A DNA stretch of 64,000 nucleotides from Achromobacter sp. UMC71 (GCF_014170305.1 NZ_LZZT01000004.1:91851-155850), one strand, 5' to 3'; numbered from the stretch's first letter, positions 8,061 through 16,774 are shown. Translations and numbers: made by a program. Notes: generated from the sequence alone by a model not told the origin.

Positions 8061-9388
8061 CAGGTCTCCTGGTTGTCGATATCGTCGCCGGTGCGGTCCC
8101 GTATCCAGAACAGCACCACCGTGGAAATCGCCACCGCCACCATCAGGTACCAGGCGGGGGCCATGGGATTGCCGGTCACGTGCAGCAGCCACGTCACGAA
8201 GAACTGGGCGAAACCGCCGAACACCGAAATCCCCAATCCGTAGACCACCGACATGCCGGTGGTGCGCACGGACTTCGGGAACAGTTCGGGCAGCATGGTG
8301 ATGCCCGGCGCGGATTGCAATGCCAGCAGTATCGACAGCAACGCCACGACAGTCATCAGCCGCGCGCTGCTGGGCTCGGCGATCAGCCACTGGAAGCACG
8401 GCAGCAGCACCGCCACCGTCACCACGCGCGACCAGAAGATCACCCGCTTGCGCCCCACCCGATCCGCCAGCATGCCGACCAGCGGCGCAAATAGAAAGCC
8501 CACCGCACCCACCACCACGCTGGCCGACAGTGTGGACGTGGCGGGCAAGCCCAGCTCGCGATGCGCATAGGACGGCATGTAGAAGCCGATGATCTGCGCG
8601 CACACCATGCCGCCGATCATCAGCAGGATACCCTTGGCCACCTCGGTCTTGTGCTCGGCGAAGATGCGACGCAAGGGCTGGTTGCCCGCGGCGCGCGGCC
8701 GATGGTCATCTTCGTCCGTCGTCAGCGTCTCTTCCAGGTTTCGGCGGATATATGCGCCCACCGGCACCGTCAGGATGCCGATCACGAACGGCAGCCGCCA
8801 GCCCCAGGCCTGCATCTGCTCGGCGGTCAGCGCAGCAGTCAGGCCGCCCACCACCAGCGCACCCAGCGCCACCCCCAGTGACTGGCTGCCGAACTGCCAG
8901 CTGGAATAGAAGCCACGCCGCGACGGCGGCGCATGCTCGACCAGCAGCGTGGTCGACGCGCCCACCTCGCCGCCCGCGGCGAAACCCTGGATCAACCGCG
9001 CCAGCACCATCATCACCGGCCCCGCCAGCCCCATCTGCGCGTAAGTCGGCGCCACGGCGATCAGCCCACAACCCAATCCCATCAACCACAACGTCAGCGT
9101 CATGGCGGCGCGGCGGCCGTGGCGGTCGGCGTAGGAACCGATCAGCATGCCGCCCACCGGCCGCATCAGGAAACCCACGCCGAAAGTCGCCGTGGTCAGC
9201 AACAGTTGCCCATAGCTGGAGGCCGCGGGAAAGAACAGCGGCCCGATGACCAGCATCAGGAAGGTGAAGACGGTGAAGTCAAAGAACTCCAGCGCGTTGC
9301 CGATGGTGGTGCCGGCGATGACGCGCCGGCGCATGGACGGTGTGTGCAGGCTGCGTGCGCCCGCGCCGGCCGTGATGGCGATAGACAT
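8060..9388 (-). CDS. MFS transporter, metabolite:H+ symporter (MHS) type
   Basis: A 442-residue, roughly 12-helix protein of the major facilitator superfamily. Stretches such as NALEFFDFTVFTFLM, RPVGGMLIGSYADRHGRR (the loop 2-3 signature) and LIQGFAAGGEVGAS are typical of the MHS group, which includes shikimate, citrate and alpha-ketoglutarate proton symporters. The ATG at 9388 is chosen because it follows AAGGGGAAAAC; an upstream in-frame ATG has no such site. It forms a coupled pair with the DUF2817 hydrolase gene and is divergent from a LysR regulator, which makes an uptake-plus-hydrolysis module under LysR control likely. The substrate is not identifiable. Confidence 0.9.
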   Translation of the reverse strand: MSIAITAGAGARSLHTPSMRRRVIAGTTIGNALEFFDFTVFTFLMLVIGPLFFPAASSYGQLLLTTATFGVGFLMRPVGGMLIGSYADRHGRRAAMTLTLWLMGLGCGLIAVAPTYAQMGLAGPVMMVLARLIQGFAAGGEVGASTTLLVEHAPPSRRGFYSSWQFGSQSLGVALGALVVGGLTAALTAEQMQAWGWRLPFVIGILTVPVGAYIRRNLEETLTTDEDDHRPRAAGNQPLRRIFAEHKTEVAKGILLMIGGMVCAQIIGFYMPSYAHRELGLPATSTLSASVVVGAVGFLFAPLVGMLADRVGRKRVIFWSRVVTVAVLLPCFQWLIAEPSSARLMTVVALLSILLALQSAPGITMLPELFPKSVRTTGMSVVYGLGISVFGGFAQFFVTWLLHVTGNPMAPAWYLMVAVAISTVVLFWIRDRTGDDIDNQET

Positions 9389-9547
9389 GTTTTCCCCTTG
9401 ATGTCCGGTCCTGGGTTGCCGGCCCGTGTATCCGGAGTCCGCGCACCGCAAGTCCTAGTGAATATACGGATGGCTACCGAAACGGGAAAGACAGTATTTT
9501 TGCAGCAGCGATGACTTTTGCTTATATCCCAGACCGTGCCTGCTCCC
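9389..9547. promoter_or_regulatory. Divergent control region between the MHS transporter and LysR genes
   Basis: This 159-base region separates two divergently transcribed genes and is locally richer in A/T (around 9460-9535). LysR proteins usually bind such shared regions. I could not single out a convincing palindromic operator or a strong sigma-70 pair by eye. Confidence 0.4.
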
Positions 9548-10438
9548 ATGAACCTGCGCCAGCTGCGCGCCTTCGTGCTGATCGCCGAACACCGCAGCAT
9601 CCGCGCCGCGGCGCGCGCGCTGTGCGTCACCCAACCCGCTGCCACGCGCAGCCTGCGCGAGCTGGAACAAAGCCTGGGCGCCGAACTGGTGCGGCGCAGC
9701 GCCAAGGGGGTTGAGCTGACGCCCTACGGCGAAGCGCTGCACAAGCGCGCCGTGCTGATCCTGCAGGAGGCGCGCCGGGCACAGGAAGACATCGACCAGA
9801 TGCGCGACGGTGAAGGCGGCACGCTGAACCTGGCGATCAGTTCGTCGGCGCTCACGGTACTGCCCGACGCGCTGGCCGCGTTCCGCGCCCGCATGCCGCG
9901 CGTGGCGGTGGCGTTCCATGAGGTGGCGGCGCCTTACAGCCACGCACAGCTGGACGCCGGGCGCTACGACCTGGTGGTGCAAACCGAATATGACGGCAAC
10001 AATTACGACGGCTTTGCGCGCACCACCCTGTTCACGCTGCCGCTGGTGGTGGGCGCGCGGGCCGATCATCCCCTGCGCCATGCCACCGATCTGGCCGAGC
10101 TACGCGACCTGCTGTGGCTGATGCCGGGAAATACCCAGACGCCGACCAATCTGCTGCACCTGGCCTATGCGTCGCGCGGCCTGCCCACGCCGACAGATGT
10201 GATTCCGTGCCAGTCGATCGCGATCGCGCTGGCGATCCTGGCGAAAAGCGATGCGGTGGGCTTCTTCGTGCGCAACGGCTTTCACCGCGAGCTGGTGCCG
10301 CATCCGCTTTGCGTGATACCGCTGGCGCATCCGCTACCGGCGGCGCGGGTATCGATCCTGACGCGGGCCGAGTCGCCGCCGACGCCGGCGGCGCAGTGCT
10401 TCATCGATTGCCTGAACGCCGCGCGCGCGGCGGCGTGA
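9548..10438 (+). CDS. LysR-family transcriptional regulator
   Basis: A 296-residue LysR regulator. The N-terminal winged helix reads MNLRQLRAFVLIAEHRSIRA and QPAATRSLRELEQSLGAEL; the rest is the two-lobed effector domain. I chose the ATG of MNLRQL as the canonical family start, although an upstream ATG is in frame. It is divergent from the MHS transporter/DUF2817 hydrolase operon, so it probably controls that operon in response to the imported compound or a breakdown product. This is inference from the common LysR arrangement. Confidence 0.92.
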   Translation: MNLRQLRAFVLIAEHRSIRAAARALCVTQPAATRSLRELEQSLGAELVRRSAKGVELTPYGEALHKRAVLILQEARRAQEDIDQMRDGEGGTLNLAISSSALTVLPDALAAFRARMPRVAVAFHEVAAPYSHAQLDAGRYDLVVQTEYDGNNYDGFARTTLFTLPLVVGARADHPLRHATDLAELRDLLWLMPGNTQTPTNLLHLAYASRGLPTPTDVIPCQSIAIALAILAKSDAVGFFVRNGFHRELVPHPLCVIPLAHPLPAARVSILTRAESPPTPAAQCFIDCLNAARAAA

Positions 10439-10484
10439 CACCGCGCGGGGTATCATGGAACGCCCTTTGCCTCCGCCCCATTCC

Positions 10485-11192
10485 ATGGCGTTTCCCCGAC
10501 TCAACACGCCCCCCACGCTGACCGACACGGTCGCCAAACAGTTGCTCGCCGAGATCGACGAGGGCCGCGTGCTGCCGGGCGAGAAACTGCCCACGGAAAC
10601 CCGCCTGGCCGAGCAGTTCGGCGTCAGCCGCACGGTCATCCGCGAGGCCGTGTCGCGGTTGCGCCAGGACGGCATCGTCGAGGCGCGCCAGGGCAGCGGC
10701 GTCTTCGTCACGGGCCTGGGCGGCAACCGCGCGCTGCGCATCGATGCGGCCGAACTATCGTCGCTGGATGCGGTGCTGCATATCGTGGATTTACGGCGCG
10801 CGCTGGAAACCGAAATCGCCGCACAGGCCGCGGCCCAGCGCAGCAAGCGCGACCTGGCCGAGATCGACGGCGCCTTGGCGGCGATCTCCCAGGCCGTCGG
10901 CAACGGCGGCGACGGCGTCAAGGAAGACGTCGCCTTTCACCGCAGCATTGCCCGCGCCACCGGCAATCCGTATTTCCTCACGACGCTGGCGTTCGTCAGC
11001 CAGTTCCTGGAAGCCGCCACCCGCGTCACGCGCGGCAACGAGGCGCGCCATGCCGACCTGATGCGCGCGGTGATGCAGGAACACATCGCCATCGTCGACG
11101 CCATCCGCCGCCAGGACGTGGAAGGCGCGCGCGAAGCCGCCCGCGTGCATATGATCAACGCAGCCAAGCGCCTGCGCCAGGCGCACCGCTAG
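10485..11192 (+). CDS. FadR/GntR-family regulator, probable control of acid-sugar genes
   Basis: A 235-residue regulator with an N-terminal GntR winged helix (about residues 8-75, containing GEKLPTETRLAEQFGVSRT and EARQGSGVFV) and an all-helical FCD ligand domain. In the FCD domain the usual metal-binding His and Asp residues can be seen (VAFHRSIARATGN; MQEHIAIVDAI). The start at MAFPRLNTPPTLTDTV is chosen because the ORF extension upstream lies close to the end of the LysR gene. It ends 12 bases from the converging otnK gene. FadR-type regulators commonly respond to small organic acids, so control of the otn/ltn/den operon by an acid-sugar effector is plausible. Confidence 0.9.
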   Translation: MAFPRLNTPPTLTDTVAKQLLAEIDEGRVLPGEKLPTETRLAEQFGVSRTVIREAVSRLRQDGIVEARQGSGVFVTGLGGNRALRIDAAELSSLDAVLHIVDLRRALETEIAAQAAAQRSKRDLAEIDGALAAISQAVGNGGDGVKEDVAFHRSIARATGNPYFLTTLAFVSQFLEAATRVTRGNEARHADLMRAVMQEHIAIVDAIRRQDVEGAREAARVHMINAAKRLRQAHR

Positions 11193-11204
11193 CCGCGCGG
11201 CGCC

Positions 11205-12479
11205 TCACGCTGGCGGCCGCCGGCCCTGGCTAAAGGCCCGGGTAAAGAAGTCCGCGCCACCAAAATTGCCGGACTTCAACGCGATGCTCATGCGCGTCCG
11301 CACCGCTTGCGCATGACCGGCGCACCAGGGTACGCCCGGATCGATCTGCTCACCGATGGCCAGTTGCGTCAGACCCAGCGCTTGCACCACCGCGCCCGAG
11401 GTCTCGCCGCCCGCGACGATCAACTGGCGCACCCCTTGCTCCGCCAGGCCCACCGCGATCCGTGCGATGGCGTCCTCGACCAGCACGCCGGCCCGCGCAG
11501 CGCCCAGCGCGGTCTGCGCCTGTTGCACGGCGTCAGGCTGCGCCGTGGAATAGATCAGCACCGGCCCGTCCGCCAGGCGCGGCTTGGCCCAGGCCAGCGC
11601 CTCCGCCGCAACCGTCTCGCCCGCCGCGATACGCAGCGGGTCCAGCGCCAGCGCAGGCCGCCCCGTCTCGATAAAGGCCGCGACCTGGCCCTGCGTGGCG
11701 CTGGAGCAGCTGCCCGCCACCACCGCCTGCAATCCGGGTTCGCGCGGCAGGCTGGCAGCCGCGCCCGCGGCCAAGCCCCAATTGCCCGGCAGACCGATCG
11801 CCACGCCCGATCCCGCCGTGACCAACGGCATGCCTTGCAGCGCCGGCCCCAACGCCAGCAGGTCGTCGTTGGAAATCGCATCCACGATCGCGATCTCCAC
11901 GCCCTGCGCCTGCAAGGCAGCGATACGCGCGCGGATCGCATCGCTGCCGCGCGCCACCACGGCGTAGTCGATCAGGCCGACGCGGCGCGCGGTCTGCGCG
12001 GACAGCACGCGCACCAGGTTGGGATCGGTCATCGGCGTCAACGGATGGTTCTGCATGCCCGATTCATTCAGCAGCACGTCGCCCGCGTACAGATAGCCCT
12101 TGAACACCGTGCGCTTGTTGTCAGGGAAAGCCGGCGTGGCAATCGTGAAGCCGGTATCCAGCGCCTTCATCAAGGCATCGGCGACGGGGCCGATATTGCC
12201 CTGCGGCGTGCTGTCGAAGGTGGAGCAGTACTTGAAATAGATCTGTTCGGCGCCCTGCGCCCGCAGCCATTCCAGGGCGGCCAGCGACTGCGCCACGGCC
12301 TCGCCAGCCGGGATCGTGCGGGTCTTGAGCGCCACCACCACCGCATCGGCGGGCTGGTTCAGCGGGGCCGCCGGCACGCCGATGGTCTGCACCGTGCGCA
12401 TGCCGGCGCGCACCAGGTTGTTGGCCAGGTCGGTGGCGCCGGTGAAGTCGTCGGCGATGCAGCCCAGTTTGATCGTCAT
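11205..12479 (-). CDS. otnK: 3-oxo-tetronate kinase (DUF1537 / four-carbon acid sugar kinase)
   Basis: A 424-residue kinase of the DUF1537 family, starting MTIKLGCIADDFTGATDLAN. The ADDFTGATD motif at residues 9-17 is the family hallmark of the substrate-binding N-terminal domain; the C-terminal nucleotide-binding domain shows LIVAGGETSGAVV (about residue 370). OtnK phosphorylates 3-oxo-tetronate at C4 with ATP. Its start overlaps the ltnD stop codon in an ATGA, and it is the last gene of the otnC-denD-ltnD-otnK unit. Length is normal for the family. Some DUF1537 kinases act on D-threonate or L-erythronate instead, but the neighbours with OtnC and LtnD favour OtnK. Confidence 0.9.
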   Translation of the reverse strand: MTIKLGCIADDFTGATDLANNLVRAGMRTVQTIGVPAAPLNQPADAVVVALKTRTIPAGEAVAQSLAALEWLRAQGAEQIYFKYCSTFDSTPQGNIGPVADALMKALDTGFTIATPAFPDNKRTVFKGYLYAGDVLLNESGMQNHPLTPMTDPNLVRVLSAQTARRVGLIDYAVVARGSDAIRARIAALQAQGVEIAIVDAISNDDLLALGPALQGMPLVTAGSGVAIGLPGNWGLAAGAAASLPREPGLQAVVAGSCSSATQGQVAAFIETGRPALALDPLRIAAGETVAAEALAWAKPRLADGPVLIYSTAQPDAVQQAQTALGAARAGVLVEDAIARIAVGLAEQGVRQLIVAGGETSGAVVQALGLTQLAIGEQIDPGVPWCAGHAQAVRTRMSIALKSGNFGGADFFTRAFSQGRRPPA

Positions 12480-13384
12480 GGCGCCTCCGGCAGGCTGATG
12501 CCGGGAAAGATCTTGATGACCGCGCTGTCGTCTTCGCCACCGTGGCCCGCGGTCGATGCCTGCATGAACATCTGGTGCGCGGTGGACGCCAGCGGCAGCG
12601 GAAACTTGCTGTGCCTTGCGGTGTCCAGCACCAGGCCCAGGTCCTTGACGAAGATATCCACCGCCGACAACGGCGTGTAGTCGCCCGCCAGCACGTGGGC
12701 CATGCGGTTCTCGAACATCCAGCTGTTGCCCGCGCTGTGGGTGATGACTTCGTACAGCGCCGCCGCATCCACCCCTTCGCGCAGGCCCAGCGCCATGGCC
12801 TCGGCGGCGGCGGCGATGTGCACCCCGGCCAGTAGCTGGTTGATGATCTTGACCTTGCTGCCCGCGCCGGCGCTGCTGCCCAGGCGGTAGACCTTGCCCG
12901 CCATGGATTCCAGCAGGTCGCCGCAAGCGGCGTAGGCGGCCGCGCTGCCGGCCGTCATCATCGTCATCTGGCCGGCGGCCGCCTTGGCGGCTCCGCCCGA
13001 GATCGGCGCGTCCAGGTAGTGGATGCCCAGCGCCGCCAGGCGCGTTTCCAGGTCCGCCGACCAGTTCGGGTCCACGGTGGAGCACATCACGAATACGCTG
13101 CCGGGCCGCAACGACGACGCGATGCCGCCATCGCCGAATAGCACCGTCTCGGTCTGCTGCGCGTTCACCACCACGCTGACCACCACGTCGCAGGCAGCCG
13201 CCATGTCCGCCAGCGTGGCGCTAGCCACCCCGCCCTGTTCGGCGAATGCCGCGGCCGCACCCGGCCGGACGTCGTACGCATGCACGCGGCTGCCGGCGCG
13301 CCGCAGGCTGGCCGCGATGCCCGCGCCCATGGCGCCCAGGCCGATCACGCCGACGTTGCGCGGCACTTCATTGGCGGTATTCAT
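12476..13384 (-). CDS. ltnD: L-threonate dehydrogenase, beta-hydroxyacid dehydrogenase family
   Basis: A 302-residue member of the 3-hydroxyisobutyrate dehydrogenase family. The N-terminal Rossmann motif is GVIGLGAMGAGIAASL (about residues 12-27), the substrate-binding signature is DAPISGGAAKA (near 120), and the catalytic lysine lies in GSKVKIINQLLAG (near 170). LtnD oxidises L-threonate with NAD+ to 2-oxo-tetronate. Both ends overlap neighbouring genes in ATGA junctions, upstream with denD and downstream with otnK, a strong sign of translational coupling. The assignment of substrate relies on the otn context; family members alone cannot be told apart by eye. Confidence 0.87.
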   Translation of the reverse strand: MNTANEVPRNVGVIGLGAMGAGIAASLRRAGSRVHAYDVRPGAAAAFAEQGGVASATLADMAAACDVVVSVVVNAQQTETVLFGDGGIASSLRPGSVFVMCSTVDPNWSADLETRLAALGIHYLDAPISGGAAKAAAGQMTMMTAGSAAAYAACGDLLESMAGKVYRLGSSAGAGSKVKIINQLLAGVHIAAAAEAMALGLREGVDAAALYEVITHSAGNSWMFENRMAHVLAGDYTPLSAVDIFVKDLGLVLDTARHSKFPLPLASTAHQMFMQASTAGHGGEDDSAVIKIFPGISLPEAP

Positions 13385-14358
13385 ACCGTCCCCCGCAGAT
13401 CGTCGCCGATGTAGGCGCGGATGATGTCGGCGAAACCGTTGTCGCCTTCCAGCCCCAGGCGCGCCGCGCGCGCGGTGTCCCAGCCGCCGGGCCAGCTGCC
13501 GACGATGGCCTCGACCTTCGGGTCCGCTTTCCAGCTGATGCGGTCGGCGACGGCGTCGCCAGCGATCTCGCGCAGCGCTTGCGCCATCTCGGCCACCGTC
13601 ACCGACACGCCTGGCAGGTTGACGGGCCGGCGATCGGCCAATGCCCGGGCGTCCAGCTCGCAGCCCGCGATCAGCGCCTGCACCGCGCGGCGCGGCGACA
13701 GCAGCCACAGGCGCGTATCCGCGCCCACCGGGCATACCGCAGGCTCGCCGTTCAAGGGTTCGCGGATGATGCCACTGGCGAACGACGACGCCGCCGCATT
13801 GGGCCGCCCGGGGCGCACGCTGATGGTGGGCAGCCGCAGCGCGCGGCCGTCGACGAAACCGCGCCGCGTGTAGTCGGCCAGCAGCAATTCGGCGATGGCC
13901 TTCTGCGTGCCGTAGGAAGACTGAGGGTTGAGCGCCGTGTCGTCGCGTACCAGATCGGGCAGCGCGCCGCCGTACACCGCGACCGAGCTGGTGAACACCA
14001 CGCGCGGCCGGTGCCCGCGCAGGCGGCAGGTTTCCAGCAGGGCGCGCGAAGCGTCCAGGTTGATGCGCATGCCCAGGTCGAAATCGGCCTCGGCCTGCCC
14101 GCTGACGATCGCCGCCAGATGGAACACGGCGGCCGTGTCGGTGCCGATCAGCGATTCCAGCACAGCGGGGTCCGCGACGTCGCCCTTCACCGAGCGCACG
14201 CGAGTGTCGTTGATGGCGTCGGTCTGCACCACGTCGAGCAGGTCGATCTGCGTGATCGGTTCGCGCGACTCACCCAGCGCCAGCCGTCCTTGCTCCAGCA
14301 GTTTGCGCGCCAGACGCTGGCCCAGAAAGCCCGCGCCGCCGGTAATCAGTATCTTCAT
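13381..14358 (-). CDS. denD: D-erythronate dehydrogenase, extended SDR family
   Basis: A 325-residue extended short-chain dehydrogenase. The nucleotide motif ITGGAGFLGQRLA lies at residues 4-16, and the catalytic YGTQK (YxxxK) near residue 150. DenD oxidises D-erythronate with NAD+ to 2-oxo-tetronate, feeding the same isomerase-kinase-decarboxylase route as LtnD. The start at MKILITGG follows a strong AGGAGG at good spacing; an upstream ATG seven codons away has none. Its stop overlaps the ltnD start. The presence of both denD and ltnD in one operon implies use of both D-erythronate and L-threonate. Confidence 0.87.
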   Translation of the reverse strand: MKILITGGAGFLGQRLARKLLEQGRLALGESREPITQIDLLDVVQTDAINDTRVRSVKGDVADPAVLESLIGTDTAAVFHLAAIVSGQAEADFDLGMRINLDASRALLETCRLRGHRPRVVFTSSVAVYGGALPDLVRDDTALNPQSSYGTQKAIAELLLADYTRRGFVDGRALRLPTISVRPGRPNAAASSFASGIIREPLNGEPAVCPVGADTRLWLLSPRRAVQALIAGCELDARALADRRPVNLPGVSVTVAEMAQALREIAGDAVADRISWKADPKVEAIVGSWPGGWDTARAARLGLEGDNGFADIIRAYIGDDLRGTV

Positions 14359-14430
14359 CGCTCGCCTCCTGCGAGTCATGGAGCCGGCGCGCGCGCCAAG
14401 GCGGCACGCTTGCGCCGTTCGTCGGACGGT

Positions 14431-15069
14431 CTAGTCGCGCGCGCCGAAAACGGCGCGTAATTCCTCGATGGCTGCGTCGGACAGGGGCTCGGGCCGGGGA
14501 TCGGACATGAGCCACAGTCGCGCCGTCTCTTCCAGTTCTTCCAGCGCGAAGGACGCATGCGAGACCGAACGTTCCCAGACCACCGGGCCCAAGCGCTCAA
14601 ATAGCACGCCGCGCACCTGGGCGGCCAGGGCCGCCACCTGCGCGGCGGCAATCGGATCGCCCGGCCGGCGATAAGGAATCAAGGGAATACGGCCCACCTT
14701 CATCACCTGGTACGGCGTGATGGGCGGCAGGACTTCGTCCTGGCGCCACACACCGGCCAGCGTCAACGCCACCAGGTGGGTCGAATGGGTATGCACCACG
14801 CCTTGCGCGGCGGGAGCGGCCCGGTAGATGCCCTGATGCAGGGCCAGCGTCTTGGACGGCTTGGCGCCCGAAACCCATTGACCGTCCAGGTCCACCTTGG
14901 CCAGTTCAGCCGGGTCCAGCCGGCCCAGGCAGGCGTCGGTGGGGGTGATCAGCCAGCCGTCGTCGAGCCGGGCGCTGATGTTGCCGGCCGCGCCAACGGT
15001 GTAACCCCGTTGGTACAGGCTGGCGCCGACGGTGCAGATTTCCTCGCGGATGCGGTTTTGCTTATTCAT
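14431..15069 (-). CDS. otnC: 3-oxo-tetronate 4-phosphate decarboxylase, class II aldolase family
   Basis: A 212-residue class II aldolase/adducin-like protein. Family marks are YTVGAAGNISARL (near residue 25), the zinc-binding HTHSTHLVAL (near 95) and the stretch ITPYQVMKVGRIPLIPYRRP. OtnC converts 3-oxo-tetronate 4-phosphate to dihydroxyacetone phosphate and CO2, the last step of the pathway. It is the first gene of the minus-strand operon, 72 bases ahead of denD. I chose the ATG of MNKQNRIREE; another ATG five codons upstream is equally possible because neither has a clear ribosome site. Confidence 0.86.
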   Translation of the reverse strand: MNKQNRIREEICTVGASLYQRGYTVGAAGNISARLDDGWLITPTDACLGRLDPAELAKVDLDGQWVSGAKPSKTLALHQGIYRAAPAAQGVVHTHSTHLVALTLAGVWRQDEVLPPITPYQVMKVGRIPLIPYRRPGDPIAAAQVAALAAQVRGVLFERLGPVVWERSVSHASFALEELEETARLWLMSDPRPEPLSDAAIEELRAVFGARD

Positions 15070-15152
15070 ATGGTCATCATACAAATTTTGCCGAAAAGCC
15101 CGGTAGCGGGATTACCCGGAAAGGAGACGACGCCCGCGGGCGCTACGCCTGC

Positions 15153-15590
15153 CTATAGCGAGTACTTATAGTCGCAGTTCACGGTGGCCGTGAGCGGATT
15201 GTTGGCGCCGCCCGACCCCGGACGCGGCCCCATCAGCTTGGCCTGGAACGTGCCCGCCACGTCGCCGTTGGCCTGCTTGCTCACCGCCACGCTGCCCGGC
15301 AGCGCATACAGCGTCAACGTCCAGACCTCGTCCGGGGCGACCAGCGTGAATACGCCCTGCGAGAAATCCGACACCACATAGCCGGGGGCCTTGTCGATGT
15401 CGAACCGCAGCGTGGACCCGACATAGGTCAGCACCACATTGAGCTCGTCCGACGACGGCGACGGCACCACGCCGCGCAGCGACACCTTGCCGCTTTCCGA
15501 GACGCAGGACAGTTCGGCCGGCGCCGACCCGGCGTGGGCAATACCCGCCAGCAGCAGGCAGGACACGAATAGGGGCGCGCGTAGCGTCAT
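15153..15590 (-). CDS. Small secreted protein of unknown function
   Basis: A 145-residue protein with a clear Sec signal peptide (MTLRAPLFVSCLLLAGIAHA) and probable cleavage after AHA. The mature part has two cysteines (ELSCVSE and VNCDYKYSL) that could form a disulphide across the domain, and alternating hydrophobic residues that suggest a beta-rich fold. I do not recognise the family. It lies downstream of nothing obvious: otnC is transcribed away from it on the same strand after an 83-base gap, and the next gene, at 15765, is divergent. Periplasmic location is inferred. Confidence 0.7.
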   Translation of the reverse strand: MTLRAPLFVSCLLLAGIAHAGSAPAELSCVSESGKVSLRGVVPSPSSDELNVVLTYVGSTLRFDIDKAPGYVVSDFSQGVFTLVAPDEVWTLTLYALPGSVAVSKQANGDVAGTFQAKLMGPRPGSGGANNPLTATVNCDYKYSL

Positions 15591-15764
15591 GGATCAGGGT
15601 TCCCTTGCGGCGGCCGGGCCGATCCGCGGCCGCCTTCGATGATCGAATCGACATAGTAGCGGTTGACCACGAATGCCACGCGCAAATACAACTCGTAATG
15701 CGCGCCGCCCGCCAGCCCGGCTAGCATGCCGGCATCGTCTTACCTTCTCCCAGGAGCCCCTCCC

Positions 15765-16205
15765 ATGCCCGGCTTTCGATCCCTCGCCTGCGCCGCCCTG
15801 CTCATCCTGGCGCCCGCCATCGGCCATGCCGAAACCGTGACGCTGCAAGCCGAAAAGGCCACCGCCGGCACCGATCCGCATACCTCGGCGCGGATCGTCG
15901 ACGTGGAGCTCAAGCCCGAAAGCCGCAAGGCCCTGGCCGACTTCACCCGCAATCGTGTCGGCAAGCGCATCCAGCTGCGCTCGAACGGCGTGCTGCTGTC
16001 GTCGGCCACCCTGCAAAGTCCGCTGGAAGGCGATAGCTTTCGCATCACGGCGGGCGAACACGGCTTTGCCGGCAAGTCCGCCGAAGAAATCGCCCGCGGC
16101 ATCATGAGCGGCGGCGGGCTTACGGTGGACGACGAAGGCACCGCTTCGAGCGATTGGGGCACCCGCGCCACCAAGCGGGCGCCGGCCACGACGCCAGGCA
16201 GCTAG
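15765..16205 (+). CDS. Secreted protein resembling the SecD P1 head subdomain
   Basis: A 146-residue protein with a signal peptide ending near IGHAET. The rest resembles the periplasmic P1 head subdomain of SecD: ALADFTRNRVGKRIQLRSNG, then VLLSSATLQSPLEGDSFRIT and SAEEIARGIMSGGG follow the order of conserved elements (an F-x-x-T-x-x-x-x-G-K-R helix, an L-D/N-G-x-L strand, and an A-x-x-I/L-A helix before a glycine-rich end). No transmembrane secretion domain is present. The start follows CAGGAGCCCCTCCC. The function of such stand-alone domains is unknown; a second, lipid-anchored one lies at 48638-49198. The resemblance was judged by eye. Confidence 0.72.
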   Translation: MPGFRSLACAALLILAPAIGHAETVTLQAEKATAGTDPHTSARIVDVELKPESRKALADFTRNRVGKRIQLRSNGVLLSSATLQSPLEGDSFRITAGEHGFAGKSAEEIARGIMSGGGLTVDDEGTASSDWGTRATKRAPATTPGS

Positions 16206-16236
16206 ATCTCGGATAAAACCTTCGGCATCTTCCCGC

Positions 16237-16248
16237 TGTACCCGTACA
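16237..16248. promoter_or_regulatory. Palindrome upstream of the MarR regulator, candidate operator
   Basis: TGTACCCGTACA consists of TGTAC and GTACA arms with a two-base centre, 58 bases before the regulator start. Autoregulation by MarR proteins through such palindromes is common; binding is not shown here. Confidence 0.35.
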
Positions 16249-16306
16249 CTCGCACAGGATTCTTTGAGAAAGATCATGTGTTCACGGCACGGTTCCGAAT
16301 AGGCTT

Positions 16307-16774
16307 ATGCGCAATATGAAAGGCAAGTCCCCATCCCCCAAGGATGATTATTTGTTTTCCGATCAGATTGGTCACCTGCTACGGCGGGTCTACCAGCGGC
16401 ATACCGCGCTATTCCAGCAGTACATCCCGGATTCGCAGCTGACCGCGGCGCAATTCGTCGTGCTCTGTTCCGTGCGCGACAACGGCGCTAGTTCGCTGGT
16501 CGACCTGGTGAAATCCACCGTGATCGACCAAGCCACCGTGCGCGGCGTAGTCGACCGGCTCAAGCAGCGCGAGCTGGTGCAGGTCGATCACGACCAGCAA
16601 GACCGCCGCAAAGTCGTGATCAACCTGACGCCCGCCGGCCACGAACTGGTGCGGCAGATGGAGCCTTTCGCCAAGCAGATCACGGAAGGCACGTTCGGCA
16701 AGCTCAATCCCGCCGAACGCCTGGCGCTCGTCTTCCTGCTCAAGAAAATGCTGGAGAACGATGGCGCGGAATAA
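16307..16774 (+). CDS. nicR: MarR-family regulator of nicotinate genes (NicR/BpsR-like)
   Basis: A 155-residue MarR regulator with the winged-helix core at about residues 45-115 (DLVKSTVIDQATVRGVVDRL, then the wing DQQDRRKVVINLT). It sits at the edge of the nic cluster, facing the niaP-like gene. In Pseudomonas putida NicR, and in Bordetella BpsR, a MarR protein at this place represses the nic genes and responds to 6-hydroxynicotinate. By that precedent this is the cluster repressor. The ORF starts at MRNMKGKS; MKGK three codons later is an alternative start. BpsR also affects a polysaccharide locus in Bordetella; nothing here tests that. Confidence 0.82.
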   Translation: MRNMKGKSPSPKDDYLFSDQIGHLLRRVYQRHTALFQQYIPDSQLTAAQFVVLCSVRDNGASSLVDLVKSTVIDQATVRGVVDRLKQRELVQVDHDQQDRRKVVINLTPAGHELVRQMEPFAKQITEGTFGKLNPAERLALVFLLKKMLENDGAE

